A stretch of DNA of 64,000 bases from Lycium barbarum (taxonomy: Eukaryota; Streptophyta; Magnoliopsida; Solanales; Solanaceae), in contig NC_083339.1 in assembly GCF_019175385.1 (NCBI RefSeq), positions 29,603,637-29,667,636 of the forward strand, written 5' to 3'. Positions 36,654 to 49,945 of this stretch are shown here, piece by piece. Under the pieces are notes generated by a model. It saw nothing but the letters and a program-made list of their open reading frames with translations, was not told the origin of the DNA and made no database searches. How positions within the stretch are numbered: position 1 is the stretch's first letter; the number at the start of each line of letters is the position of its first letter. A program made the position numbers and the translations under genes.

Positions 36654-37802
36654 TCACATACTTAAAGTATGGACTTCCTCGAGAGGTGGAAATAAATGTG
36701 GACATCTGGATTTTATATCATTTTCAGCTTCCCAAGTCATCTCCTCTACGTTATTATTCCTCCAATGCACTTTAATTGAAGCCACATCCTTAGTGCGCAA
36801 CCGACGGACTTGTCTATCTAATATAGCCACTAGGGTTTCTTCGTATAATAACTGCTCAGTCACCTGGACATCATCTACTGGTACGACTCTCAAGGGATCT
36901 CCTATGCACTTACGGAGCATGGACACATGAAACACTGGATGTATAGACTCTAGATCAGAAGGTAATTCTAACTCATATGCTACCTTACCCATTGCACAAA
37001 TAATTCTGTATGGCCCAATATATCGAGGACTAAGTTTACCCTTCTTGTCAAATCTCATTAGTTCGTTCATAGGGGAGATCTTTAGGAAGACCTAATCGCT
37101 TACCTCAAATTCTAACTTATGTCGTCGATTATCTATATAAGATTTTTGTTGACTCTGTGCCGCTAGTAATCTTTCTTGTATAACTTTCTTCGACCCCAAC
37201 TTATGCTAAGTACGAGGCAAGAATGTAATGAAGTCCATATTAATGACTTCCTGTTTCCAGGTTGGAATCTCGATGGCTTGTAATAAGCCTCTGGGCTTCT
37301 GATGTTCTATCTCAACTTGCTGACAATTTGGATATTGAGCGATAAACTCCGCTATATCTTTCTTCATACCACCCCACCAATATACTTCTTTAATATCATG
37401 ATACATTTTTGTCCTGCCCGGATGAATAGAATAAGGAGAACAATGAGTTTCCGCCATAACCTGCTAACGAAGCCCTGCGACATTCGGAACACATAATCTA
37501 CCTCGATACTTGAAAACTCAATCTCCTGTAATCACAAAGGGTGTCTTTTCTTTCTGAGGAGTCGTATCTCGGTAATGTACTAAAATAGGATCCTCTTAAT
37601 GACGCTCCTTTATCTCAGCTACCAAATATGATATCGTGATATCCTGGACAGTGACCCTTGTATCACCTAAGTCCAACAACCGAACTCCAAGGATAGCTAA
37701 TTGACGAACTTTACGAGCCATCTCTCTCTTATGTGGCTGCAAGTATGATAAACTACCCATGGATTTACGACTAAGAGCGTCAGCTACCGCATGTTGCCGC
37801 AT
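36654..37802 (-). pseudogene. Gypsy pol remnant of element E (end of RNase H, integrase ends, chromodomain)
   Basis: In minus-strand order: a fragment with ADALSRKSMGSL (37802-37596), the linker after RNase H; integrase zinc-binding region with SIHPGRTKMYHD, YWWGGMKKDIAEF and PNCQQVE, leading into the start of the catalytic core at NMDFIT (37457-37206); then directly the post-core region and a chromodomain (HPVFHVSMLRK, ILDRQVRRLRTKDVASIKVHWRN, WEAENDIKSRCPHLF; 37070-36654). Most of the integrase core, including the second Asp and the Glu of the DDE triad, is deleted. RT and gag are not found elsewhere in E. Dead and non-autonomous. Confidence 0.85.
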
Positions 37803-37869
37803 AACTCACCAGGGATACGATTCCATTGGTTGCTGTCTTGACATACATGTAAAGTCAGTCCACCGATCA

Positions 37870-37874
37870 TGTAC
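37870..37874. repeat. Target-site duplication TGTAC, left copy (C in E)
   Basis: TGTAC here and TTTAC at 48011-48015, one mismatch. Confidence 0.65.
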
Positions 37875-40326
37875 TGTCACGACCCGTCTAGAGGGCTGCG
37901 ACGAGCGCTCGGTGCTAGCCCACCCGGGCACTCCTTGACTCCCTTTATACTTACGTCTAGGTGAACCACATAAATTAACATGCATTCCTATGCATCAATC
38001 GCATTAGTCCCAATTGGACGATAACATTGCTTATATCATCATAGGCATCTATGCCACATCAATGTACATGGGCCGACAAGGCCAACAAAATGATATACAA
38101 AATATAGGTCGACAAGGCCGCACACATCTAACCACATACCCATGTCTACGAGCCTCTAAGAAGAGTATAACATATCACCTGAGCGGGACAGGACCCGGCT
38201 ATGCCCATAATTATATACACAAAAGAATGAGTACCCCAAAAGCTATGGCTCCGAATGAAATGGAGCTCTGCTATGAAATCTCTGAGAAAGTAGCTACGGA
38301 TCAAGTCTGTCTCCCTGTGCAACTGCGGGCATGACGCAGCGTCCACAAACAAAAGGACGTCAATACGAAGATTGTACTGAGTATGTTAAGCATGATCAAC
38401 ATCGATATAGAAGCATAATGAATAGCATGTGAAGTTTCATAGGGGAGGAGTCAATAATATCATCATCATGGCACTTACTTACTTTCCATAGAGACATTTT
38501 TTTCTACTGCGTATCCGCATACATATACCCATATTCGCACTTGGTTACCCTCATGATCATGTACATCTCATATTCATAACATATTCGTACTCTTAATGAT
38601 GTCATATACATAGCATATACATATATATATACATGCATACATAGCGTACCCGACCATAGAGGTTCGGTGTTTCATACATACTTGGCCAACCAAGGCTCAA
38701 GGTTATATCTACCTGGCCCTACCAAGGTTTCAGGGTTATCCGTACCATCTGCAGATGTGTGCGCGCGTTACGTAATCGTATACATACATATATATATATT
38801 CTACCAGGCGTTATAAGCTCGGAGTTTCATTATAGTCCTTCATTGGCACACATAAGTATAATAGCCCATAGGCACCTTTAGCATCATTATTATTATCATT
38901 AACATTTCTATCATCATTATTATCGTTACGTCTATCTTATAGGCTTACTCGTCACATGAGGAGCGTAGTACAATCGTAGTACATATCAAGGATTATGAGT
39001 TTACGAGCTCAGAAGATCAATCATTTGAAGACAACATACTCGTATAGAGGATTTTGAAATTGGCCAAAGAACCATGCCTTATGAAAGAAAGGTTAGCCTT
39101 ACATACCTTTTCATCGAACTATGCTACACTTGCACGTACTCCTTCGGTGCTCACGTTTCTACCTTCATTAAGGTCATACTATCATTAGAATCGATAACTA
39201 ACACACATGGCCAAAGCTAGAGAAAATCGGACAGCATCTCCTTTATTTATAAAACATTTGCCCATATCGTAATTCAACTCCCAAACGTCAAAAATACATT
39301 CATAATATCATATCAATGGCCATTAATCATCCACATTATCAAGGTTTCTCAATTTACTTTCATTTGTCCATGTTCATGGTCACAACACCCAACTTCGTCC
39401 ATTCATATACAATGTCTATTTCATGGTCTTAACGTCATTTATAACACATTCATGTCACAACACAACAACAATCATGATTCAATTCAAACTATTTCTCAAA
39501 AACGTCACTATTCATCATTCATAACCCATTTTGCTATACTCTTCTAATGACCAAGCATTTTAACTCTCAAATACCTTAAACAACATATGAATATCATGAA
39601 TCTTACCTTAGATGTTGTAGAAACAAGCTTTAGTTGATAATACTCCACTTTGAGCAAAACCCTAGTTTTCCTCCATTTGGATTTCTTGACTTTAATGGTC
39701 TTTAATGGGTTTCCTTACCCTTGATTCACTTGATTTATGTTGTTGATGGCTTATAATCCTTGAAAACTTGTGTAATAAATTTAGAGATATGTTTTAGAGA
39801 GAAGGGATGAAATGTGGAAATGATTTTATGAACTTGGTCCCTATGAAATAACCCATTCACTGATCTATCGGGTCCATTATACGGTCCGTATAATTGTTAT
39901 ACGGTCCGTATAATTGACCGTAAAACGTGCCTTTCCTTCACCCTTCACTGTGACCATTTGACGGTTCATTATACGGGCCGTAAAAATTTATACGGTCCGT
40001 ATAATTGACCGTAAAATTGCACCAGTGAGCAACCTTCGCTGCGATGGTTTTACGGTCCATTATACGGTCCATTATACGGTCCGTAAAACATTATACGGTC
40101 TGTGTAATGTGCCGTAAATCTCACCAGTCCACTGAACTTGTTCTCGTCACTTCATTGATCTCCAATCCTTATGGAACCTTCTTAACACTTGTTTAACACT
40201 TCATTAGCAATCTAAGGGACGTTATAACTCTTTCCCAAAATGCCCTTAAGTCATCATTAACCCGATACTCGTATTTCACTAGTTCATTCACCTGCGTACC
40301 AACGGAAGATTTTCCGAGGTGTAACA
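37875..40326 (-). mobile_element. Element C, left LTR (3' LTR)
   Basis: TGTCACGACCCGTCTAGAGG to CCGAGGTGTAACA, about 2452 bp. Almost identical to the right LTR at 45532-48010. The main differences are the length of the AT microsatellite at about 38620 and the copy number in the hairpin array. This is the most similar LTR pair in the window, so C is the youngest complete insertion. Confidence 0.95.
39871..40119. repeat. Array of near-palindromes in the left LTR of C
   Basis: TTATACGGTCCGTATAA (8-bp arms around one T) and related pieces (ATTATACGGGCCGTAA, TTTACGGTCCATTATACGG) recur about eight times. The matching array in the other LTR (47587-47802) has fewer units. Confidence 0.85.
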
Positions 40327-40340
40327 TTCTTCCCCCCTTA
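40327..40340 (-). promoter_or_regulatory. Polypurine tract of element C
   Basis: The minus strand reads TAAGGGGGGAAGAA directly next to the 3' LTR. Confidence 0.9.
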
Positions 40341-40534
40341 AGAACATTTGTCCTCGAATGTTAAGCACTCGGGGATTCTACAGAAATTTCGCTAGACTTT
40401 CCCCTATAATATGGCACTACCAACCTGTCACAACAACCCATAATATCGATGCCTCACAGGGCCACAACACAAAAGCATTTAAAATTTGGCCACACACGAC
40501 CCAAAAGCATAAAAAGGAAATCATACATACCTTA

Positions 40535-42922
40535 TTATTTTGACGTCTCATCTTGGCCCTCGTCCAAAGGCTGAAATAAATGTGGGTATTTGGATCGCAT
40601 ATTTTCTTCCGCTTCCCATGTCATTTCCTCTCGATTGCTATTTCTCCACAAAACCTTAACTGAGGCCACTTCTTTGTTTCTAAGCCTCCGTACTTGCCTA
40701 TCTAATATGGCAATGGGTATTTCATCATAAGTTAACTTTTCTGTCACTTGAACATCATTTACTGGGACGATCCTCGTAGGATCTCCAACACATTTCTGAA
40801 GCATCGAGACATGGAAAACTGGATGGACTGACTCCAAATCTGGAGGTAGATCTAACTGATAGGCCACTTTGCCTATTTTGTGCACAATCTCATAAGGCCC
40901 TATATACCGGGGACTAAGCTTCCCCTTTCTGCCAAATCTCATAACGCCCTTCATTAGCGACACTTTCAAGAATACCCAATCTTTAATTTGGAACTCTAAG
41001 TCCCTTCGACGATTATCCGTATAGGACTTTTGGCGACTTTGAGCTGCTAGCAACCGATCTTGTATGAGCTTGACTTTCTCTATGGCTTGCTGGACCAAGT
41101 CTGGCCCGACCAATTTAGTCTCGCCTACCTCGAACCACCCAATTGGGGATCTACATTTTCGCCCATATAAAGCCTCATACGGTGCCATTTGAATGCTAGA
41201 ATGATATCTATTATTGTAAGTAAATTCAATGAGTGGCAAATGATCATCCCAACTACCTCCAAAATCTATCATACATGCCCGTAACATATCTTCAAGAGTC
41301 TGAATAGTACGTTCGGCTTGCCCATCGGTCTGTGGGTGAAATGCCGTGCTAAGGCTCACTTTGGTCCCTAGACCCTCTTGGAAAGACGTCCAAAAATTAG
41401 CTGTAAACTGAGTTCCTCTGTCTGAGATAATCGATACTGGAACACCATGGAGTCTCACTATCTCTTTAAGGTAAAGCTTTGCATAATCTTCTGCCACGTA
41501 CGTCGTTCTGACTGGTAAGAAATGAGCTGATTTAGTGAGTCTATCCATAATCACCCATATGGAATCATACTTACGTCGAGTACGGGGTAAGCCTGTAATG
41601 AAATCCATATTAATCACTTCCCACTTCCAAGTTGGGATTTCTATAGCTTGTAGCAATCCGCCCAGCTTTTGGTGTTCGATTTTCACTTGTTGGAAATTAG
41701 GACATTGAGCCACAAATTCCGCGACATCTCTCTTCATCCCATTCCACCAATATACAGACTTGAGATCATGATACATTTTCGTCGCTCCGGGGTGGACAGA
41801 ATAACGGGAACATTGAGCTTATCTCAATATTTGGTGGCGTAGCCCCGCCACATCGGGAACACATAATCTGCCTCGACATCGAAGGACTCCGTCTCCTGAA
41901 ACATCAAATGATGACTCCTCTTTCTGAGGGAGTGTATCTCTGTACTGCATTAGCATGGGATCCTCATATTATCGCTCATTCACCTCTGCTACTAGCGACG
42001 AGACTGCAGAATTCTGAATAGTAGCTCCGCTGGTACCTGAGTCCACTACCCGGACTCCTAGGCTAGCTAACTGTTGGAGCTCACGGGCCATTTCTCTCTT
42101 CTCTGGTCGTACGTCACTTAGACTTCCCATCGATCTACGGCTAAGAGCATCAGCCACAACATTTGCCTTTCCGGGGTGATATAAGATATCAACATCATAG
42201 TCTTTTAGCAACTGTAGCCATCGTCGTTGCCGCAAATTCAACTCTTTCTGCTTGAAGATATACTGGAGACTCTTATGATCGGTATAAATATCCACATGGA
42301 CACCATATAAATAATGTCTCCATATCTTTAATGCATGAACCACTGCAGCCAATTCTAAATCATGGGTCGGATAATTCTGCTCATGTTTCCGCAGTTGCCT
42401 TGAAGCATATGCAACCACTTTACCGTGCTGCATCAATACACAGCCTAGCCCAACACCTGAGGCATCACAATAAACAACATATCCTTCCAATCCCTCTGGA
42501 AATGTCAAGACTGGTGTGGAAGTCAACCTATCTTTCAACTCTTGGAAGCTACGTTCACAAGCATCTGTCCATTGAAACTTTGCCGATTTCTGGGTCAACT
42601 TTGTGAGTGGTGCTGAAATAGAAGAAAAACCCTCAACGAATCTCCTGTAATAACCTGCTAAGCCCAGAAAGCTACGAACCTCCGTAGGAGTTGTGGGCCT
42701 TGGCCAAGTCTTCACGGCCTCAATCTTTTAGCTATCTACACGAATACCATCGGCTGCAATAATATGGCCCAGAAATGATACTGAGTTCAACCAGAACTCA
42801 CATTTAGAAAATTTCACAAACAACTCTCGAGTTCGAAGAACTCCGAGGACAATACGCAAATGATCCGCATGCTCGGCCTCAGATCTAGAATACACCAAGA
42901 TATCATCGATGAATACAATCAC
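40535..42922 (-). pseudogene. Element C pol, second half: end of RT, RNase H, integrase, chromodomain
   Basis: One frame runs from 42922 to the stop at 40535 but is cut by in-frame TAA codons at 42728-42730, 41969-41971 and 41819-41821. It starts with the RT catalytic motif [11 protein letters not shown], then RT thumb, RNase H ([41 protein letters not shown]), and ADALSRRS. Integrase follows: zinc-binding part with CPNF in place of the usual CPNC, and the core with Asp at NMDFITG, Asp at ISDRGTQF and Glu at GQAERT (35 residues between the last two, a D,D-35-E core). It ends in a chromodomain (ILDRQVRRLRNKEVASVKVLWRN, WEAEENMRSKYPHLF). This order and the chromodomain place it in the Tekay/Del chromoviruses. 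Inactive as it stands. Confidence 0.92.
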
Positions 42923-44984
42923 GAATAGATCCAGAAAAAGGCCTGAATATATTGTTCATCAAATCCATAAATACTGTCGGCGCATTAGTTAGCCCAAACG
43001 ACATTACTCGGAACTCAAAATGGTCATATCTTGTTCTGAAAGCTGTCTTAGGGATATCTTTCTCCCTAACTCTCACTTGGTAATACCCGGACCTCAAATC
43101 GATCTTTGAAAACCATTTGGCACCTTGCAATTGATCAAATAAGTCATCGATCCTCAGAAGAGGATATTTGTTCTTAATCGTTACTTTATTCAATTGTCGA
43201 TAATCAATACACATTCTCAAAGAGCCATCTTTCTTTCGGACAAACAATACAGGTGCTCGCCACGGGGATGAACTAGGCCTAATGAAGCCTTTCTCGAGCA
43301 AGTCTTTCAGTTGCTCCTTCAACTCTTTCAATTCAGCGGGTGCCATTCTATAGGGAGGAATAGATATAGGCTTAGTGTCTGGCAACACATCAATAGCAAA
43401 ATCGATCTCCCGCTCGGGAGGAAGGCCTGGAAGCTCTTCCGGGAATACATATGGAAATTCATTCACTACGGGAACTGACTGAAGAGTTGGCGACTCAGCT
43501 TCTACATCTTGAACTCGCACTAGGTGATAAATGCACCCTTTTGTGATCATCTTCCTTGCCTTTAGGTAGGAAATAAACCTACCCTTTGGTGATGCCGTAT
43601 TTCCTTTCCATTTTAAAACTGGTTCTCCCGGAAACTGGAAACGAACCATCTTCATCCGGCAATCAACATTGGCATAACAAGAAGCCAACCAATCCATACC
43701 CATAATGACATCAAAATCTACCATCTTTAGTTCATGCAAATCAATCATGGTACGACGATCACAAATCATAACTACACAATCTCTATATACTCGGCTAGCT
43801 ATTACCGATTCACCCACGGGTGTAGACACCTCAAAAGGTTTGATCGACTCCGGCTCGACTATAAATCGACCCGCAATATATGGTGTAACATATGATAATG
43901 TGGAGCCCGGATCAATCAAAGCATATACATCATGAGAGAATACCAATAACATACCTGTGACCACGTCAGGAGAAGACTCAAGATCTTGGCGTCCAGCCAA
44001 TGCATAAATACGGTGCTGAGGACCGCTAGAAGGGGGAGCTCTCCCTCTGCCTCTACCATGGACAGCTGGCATAAGTGAACCTGGCCCCATAAGGCGTACA
44101 GATGCTGAAGATCCGGCTACCGACCCTGATGGCTGGGTCTCGCCTCTAACATGAACCGAGGGGCAATCACGCATGATATGGCCTGGCCGACCACATGAAT
44201 AGCAAACGTCTGAACTTGATCGGCATTGACCCCAATGCAACTTCCCACACTGGGAACATCGTGTTACGGGTGGCCTCGCCTGACCCGAATCACCTCTAAA
44301 CTGAGACCCTGAGAAACTCTGACTCGGCCCTGAACGAGTAGATCTATCAAATCTCTGGCCTGAAAACCGTGGAGGCGCACTGGTCATAGAATAGCCTGAA
44401 TGTCTGGGGAACTGCTGCCTATGCCCACCTCTAAACTCACCTGTCGAACCCGACGATCTTGCCCTCTTGTTATGACCCCTAACTTGCTCACGCTCACTTC
44501 TTTGCTGTTGCAAGCTTTCCTCTAAGTTCTGAGCATGGGCCTGAATGCGTGCAATATCCATACCGTCCTGAAGGGACGTAGTCAAACATATATCCATCAA
44601 GTGTGGCCCTAGGCCTTTCACAAACCGGTGCACTCGATCACCCATATCCGCTACCATGGCTGAAGCATACCTAGCCAAGGAATTGAAGCGGAGACTAAAC
44701 TCTAGAGCACTCATACTACCTTGCCTCAAATTCAAGAACTTATCGGCTCTAGCTCGCTGAACTTCCGGATGCATACAGTGTTGGAGAAAAGCATCAACAA
44801 ACTCTTGCCATACAGGGAGAGGTACATTGGCTCCCCGCGAAGCCATCCAAACCGTATACCATTGGACCGAGACATCTCTCAATCTATATGACGCTAACTC
44901 CACCGACTCGGTGTCTGAAGCGTGTATCAATCGGAGTGTCCTCAACATACCATCAATGAAGTCCTGAGGATCCTCCTCTGGCTT
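42903..44984 (-). pseudogene. Element C gag-pol, first half: gag, zinc knuckles, protease, RT
   Basis: An open frame of 681 codons from 44948 (12 more codons upstream after the gag stop) to 42903. Residues 1-130 are the Ty3-type gag core ([27 protein letters not shown]). Cys/His knuckles follow at 231-242 ([12 protein letters not shown]) and 249-262 ([14 protein letters not shown]), and an aspartic protease with [12 protein letters not shown] at 342-354 and DVIMGMDWL at 413-421. RT begins at about 530 ([46 protein letters not shown]). The frame shifts at about 42925-42935, just before the catalytic FIDD motif, and ends in about a dozen unrelated residues. Gag and pol share one frame, as in this clade. 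Confidence 0.92.
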
Positions 44985-45320
44985 TTACCCAAAGAACTCC
45001 GGAGGGTTTAAAGTAATGAAATCACGGGCCCTTGCACTAACAGCCCAGTCACCCTGCCTCGTACCTTGCCGCTGACTCTGAACAGCAACCAACTGTGTAA
45101 GCAATTGTATGGCCTCTTTGACATCTTGGCCTGAAGCATCCGGGGGAGGAGCTGGAGCTCCCTCATGCTCCTCAGTAACAGGCACTGTCTGGGAGGACTG
45201 GGATTGAGCCGCACTCTTGGCCTCATTTTCTTCTACTACCGGTGGCGGTGCTTTTCCAGCCCACTTTTCTGCCACCGTCTTGCCCTTCTGGGCCGCTGTA
45301 GCCTTTCTCTTTGCAGGCAT
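44985..45320 (-). pseudogene. Element C gag N-terminus, ended by an in-frame stop
   Basis: Starts at MPAKRKATAAQKGKTVAEK (ATG at 45318-45320, preferred over an upstream in-frame ATG because basic MP-type starts are usual for gag here). It is Ala/Gln/Pro-rich and reaches TLNPPEFFG before a TAA at 44985-44987. The frame resumes directly after the stop ([12 protein letters not shown]), so one substitution splits gag. Confidence 0.9.
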
Positions 45321-45411
45321 TCTCTGAAATACACAACACACTATTAAGGAACAAGAATTTCTTACATCATAGCTCTATCACACGATTCTTATGAAGAAAG
45401 AAGGTCATTTA

Positions 45412-45516
45412 TTCCTAAAATGTCCGCAGCTTCCTGTTTATAAGTGTGGCGCGCAACACACCCATAACCAAGACTCTACTAGACATGGCTCGTAGACACA
45501 CCCTAGGACTGAACTA
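45412..45516 (-). promoter_or_regulatory. Conserved leader of element C
   Basis: On the plus strand, TCCTAAAATGTCCGCAGC, CATAACCAAGACTCTACTAG, then ATGGCTCGTAGACACACCC, CTAGGACTGAAC, next to the primer site. The same blocks occur in E, F and (inverted) D. Confidence 0.6.
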
Positions 45517-45527
45517 CTCTGATACCA
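45517..45527 (-). promoter_or_regulatory. Primer binding site of element C
   Basis: The minus strand reads TGGTATCAGAG, a perfect initiator Met-tRNA type site, four bases from the LTR end at 45532. Confidence 0.93.
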
Positions 45528-45531
45528 CTTT

Positions 45532-46272
45532 TGTCACGACCCGTCTAGGGGGCCGCGAAGAGCGCCCGGTGCAAGCCCACCCGGGCACCCCTTGACTCTC
45601 TTTATACTTACGTCTAGGTGAACCACATAAATTAACATGCATTCCTATGCATCAATCGCATTAGTCCCAATTGGACAATAACATTGCTTATATAATCATA
45701 GGCATCTATGCCACATCAATGTACATGGGCCGACAAGGCCAACAAAATGATATACAAAATATAGGTCGACAAGGCCGCACACATCTAACCACATACCCAT
45801 GTCTACGAGCCTCTAAGAAGAGTATAACATATCACCTGAGCGGGACAGGACCCCGCTATGCCCATAATTATATACACAAAAGAATGAGTACCCCAAAAGC
45901 TATGGCTCCGAATGAAATGGAGCTCTGCTATGAAATCTCTGAGAAAGTAGCTACGGATCAAGTCTGTCTCCCTGTGCAACTGCGGGCATGACGCAGCGTC
46001 CACAAACAAAAGGACGTCAATACGAAGATTGTACTGAGTATGTTAAGCATGATCAACATCGATATAGAAGCATAATGAATAACATGTGAAGTTGCATAGG
46101 GGAGGAGTCAATAATATCATCATCATGGCACTTACTTACTTTCCATAGAGACATTTTGTTTCTACTGCGTATCCGCATACATATACCTATATTCGCACTT
46201 GGTTACCCTCATAATCATGTACATCTCATATTCATAACATATTCGTACTCTTAATGATGTCATATACATAGC

Positions 46273-46342
<70 letters not shown>

Positions 46343-48010
46343 GCATACATAGCGTACCCGACCATAGAGGTTCGGTGTTTCATACATACTTGGCCAACCA
46401 AGGCTCAAGGTTATATCTACCTGGCCTTACCAAAGCTTCAGGGTTATCCGTACCATCTGCAGAAGTGTGCGCGCGTTACGTAATCGTATACATATATATA
46501 TATATATATATATATTCTACCAGGCGTTATAAGCTCGGGGTTTCATTATAGCCCTTCATAGGCACACATAAGTATAATAGCCCATAGGCACCTTTCGCAT
46601 CATTATTATTATCATTAACATTTCTATCATCATTATTATCGTTACGTATATCTTATAGGCTTACTCGTCACATGAGGAGCGTAGTACAATCGTAGTACAT
46701 ATCAAGGATTATGAGTTTACGAGCTCGGAAGATCAATCATTTGAAGACAACATACTCGTATAGAGGATTTAGAAATTGGCCAAAGAACCATGCCTTATGA
46801 AAGAAAGGTTAGCCTTACATACCTTTTCATCGAACTATGCTACACTTGCACGTACTCCTTCGGTGCTCACGTTTCTACCTTCATTAAGGTCATACTATCA
46901 TTAGAATCGATAACTAACACACATGGCCAAAGCTAGAGAAAATCGGACAGCATCTCCTTTATTTATAAAACATTTGCCCATATCGTAATTCAACTCCCAA
47001 ACGTCAAAAATACATTCATAATATCATATCAATGGCCATTAATCATCCACATTATCAAGGTTTCTCAATTTACTTTCATTTGTCCATGTTCATGGTCACA
47101 ACACCCAACTTCGTCCATTCATATACAATGTCTATTTCATGGTCTTAACGTCATTTATAACACATTCATATCACAACACAACAACAATCATGATTCAATT
47201 CAAACTATTTCTCAAAAACGTCACTATTCATCATTCATAACCCATTTTGCTATACTCTTCTAATGACCAAGCATTTTAACTCTCAAATACCTTAAACAAC
47301 ATATGAATATCATGAATCTTACCTTAGATGTTGTAGAAACAAGCTTTAGTTGATAATACTCCACTTTGAGCAAAACCCTAGTTTTCCTCCATTTGGATTT
47401 CTTGACTTGAATGGTCTTTAATGGGTTTCCTTACCCTTGATTCACTTGATTTATATTGCTGATGGCTTATAATCCTTGAAAACTTGTGTAATAAATGTAG
47501 AGAGATGTTTTAGAGAGAAGGGATGAAATGTGGAAATGATTTTATGAACTTGGTCCCTATTAAATAACCCATTCACCGATTTGTTGGGTCCATTATACAG
47601 TCCGTATAATTTACCGTAAAACGTGCCTTTCCTTCACCCTTCACTGTGACCATTTGACGGTTCATTATACGGGCCGTAAAAATTTATACGGTCCGTATAA
47701 TTGACCGTAAAATTGCACCAGTGAGCAACCTTCGCTGTGATGGTTTTACGGTCCATTATACGGTCCGTAAAATATTATACGGTCCGTGTAATGTGCCGTA
47801 AAACTCACCAGTCCACTGAACTTGTTCTCGTCACTTCGTTGATCTCCAATCCTTATGGAACCTTCTTAACACTTGTTTAACACTTCATTAGCAATCTAAG
47901 GGACGTTATAACTCTTTCCCAAAATGCCCTTAAGTCATCATTAACCCGATACTCGTATTTCACTAGTTCATTCACTTGCGTACCAACGGAAGATTTTCCG
48001 AGGTGTAACA
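45532..48010 (-). mobile_element. Element C, right LTR (5' LTR)
   Basis: TGTCACGACCCGTCTAGGGG to CCGAGGTGTAACA, about 2479 bp. An (AT)n of about 60 bp at 46278-46338 and another at 46490-46513 are longer than in the left LTR. Confidence 0.95.
47587..47802. repeat. Array of near-palindromes in the right LTR of C
   Basis: The same TTATACGG(T)CCGTATAA family of units as at 39871-40119, but one TTATACGGTCCGTATAA unit and one TCCATTATACGG unit are missing. Copy number has therefore changed since insertion. Confidence 0.85.
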
Positions 48011-49945
48011 TTTACGGTCAGATCTTGTTCTTTCTTTTGTCTTGCTTCTCATCCTTTTACTCAAATGATGTCGTTCATAGTACAATAGTCATAAGCATAT
48101 TCCAGAATACCATTGACTTCTTTTTAGTAAAACTATAACTTAAGGCTCAACGTCAATCATTCCATACTCTTCTCAGATTAGTTCGCACTGTCATAGGAGC
48201 ATTGTCCTCCGCTATCTCAATATATTAGTAACAGGGTAGTATGTGGTCCTTTTGGAAGTCTCTGGAGAGATGTTGTGCATAAAGTCACTCTTTATGCATC
48301 AGATAATTTACTCAACAAATAATCCCATATCCCTCGTCATAATCTAATTAGTCACCCATTACTTATAATACGATTCAAAATCCCAATCATTTCATAACAT
48401 CTATTAATATTCTCGCTTAGTACTGGGATATCCATAGAGTTTGATTCTCTCTCATACTCTGTGTACCGGGTTACTACTCTAGTAGACATTCCTTTTATTT
48501 GCCTCACTTCTACCTTTCCTTCGCTCTCTCCAGCATGTTTTTCTTTTTCTTATCACACACATCACACATACTAGACATTCGTCACTCATCGTTCTTTTGT
48601 TACGTTGATCAACCTTATCTCATTTTTCATTATCATAGTCTGAATCTCTTCCTTTCTGCATCTTACACTTTCCTTCATATCAGTAATAATAAACTCCGAT
48701 CATGTAACCATTTGGGTAAGTTCCAGGATAAATAACATGAACTATAACACATAGCGCAACTGCAATGATAAGATCAACCATTACCAGGAAAGGAGCTTAA
48801 GTAAACATATCCCTTTCGGTCTGTTACCTCGAGGTATCGCTAAGGTCAATAGGGCTGGCTCATAGTGACCTAAAAGTTTTCCTGCTATAATCATCAGGTA
48901 AAATCTAACTTAATAATCTGAATCGGTATTACATGCATAGGCCTATACATATATATCAAGTTCATTTCATAACTCAATCTTTCAAAAAGATAAAAGGGCT
49001 AGTAAAATTCTTCTGACATGTGAACTCCTTCTGGAATGTTTTATCTCTTTAATTCTCCTTGGCACATAAAGCTTGTTTCAACCCCAAGCACATCGTTTTC
49101 CCTTCGCATGTTTCTTATCCTATCCTGACCTAAACATCATTCCTTCTAGCTTAATACATGATACATTTATCCCGTAATTGACTACTAACTTCATCTCTAA
49201 TCACTCGCTACTAGGCCCTTTCTTCCTTATCGTCATGATCCAACTTAAAGGTTTCCACAATTTCTCTTAGATTCTCGGGAAATTTCGGCAGAGTTTCCTC
49301 TATAAATATAACAATCCCAAACCTGCACACAACCCAGAAAATACATCTCATGCCTTAGAAGGCCACATATAGAAACACAGATGATATACAACTCAACCAC
49401 ATAGGGCTGATTACTATAAAAGAATGTAAAGTAGTAAAGCTCGTCTCATAAGTTGTATCTGAACACTCTTTCTAAATTTCATCTTTTTCCTTCTAAACAT
49501 TTCATCAATCAACTCCCTTCACGGAGGTTGACATCTGTTTTTTAACACCTTATAAGTGAATCTGGATTTACTACTTCAATTAATACTCATATTACATAAC
49601 TTACCTGTAATATTCCAAAATGACTGAACGATAAACTTTACTTCCTTATATAAGCACTGACGTCCTGAAGTTCCAATAACAGAAACCCTTACCTTGGCCC
49701 CACTCGAGAACTCTGATCCGGTACAATTCGGTCTAATGGTGGTTGGGGAAGTTCTCCTTCTGGTTGCTTTTCCATAGGCTGTTCTAGGGCACCCACACCT
49801 TCTACAATAGTACCAATGATACTGACTCTCCCAGACTTACCACTATTCTCGTTTGACCCTCATTCTACGGATACCGTCACTCTGGGATTACACAAATGGT
49901 CATTTCCCAATACTTTTCTATCCTTTACTTGTTCAGTGGGTTCCC

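Noticed and set aside
38014..38334. 106-codon frame in the LTRs of C (also 45671-45991)
   Set aside because: Identical in both LTRs because the LTRs are copies. It has no start context, no known domain, and lies in a region expected to be non-coding.
43705..43935. Plus-strand open frame inside element C
   Set aside because: Antisense to the protease region of gag-pol.
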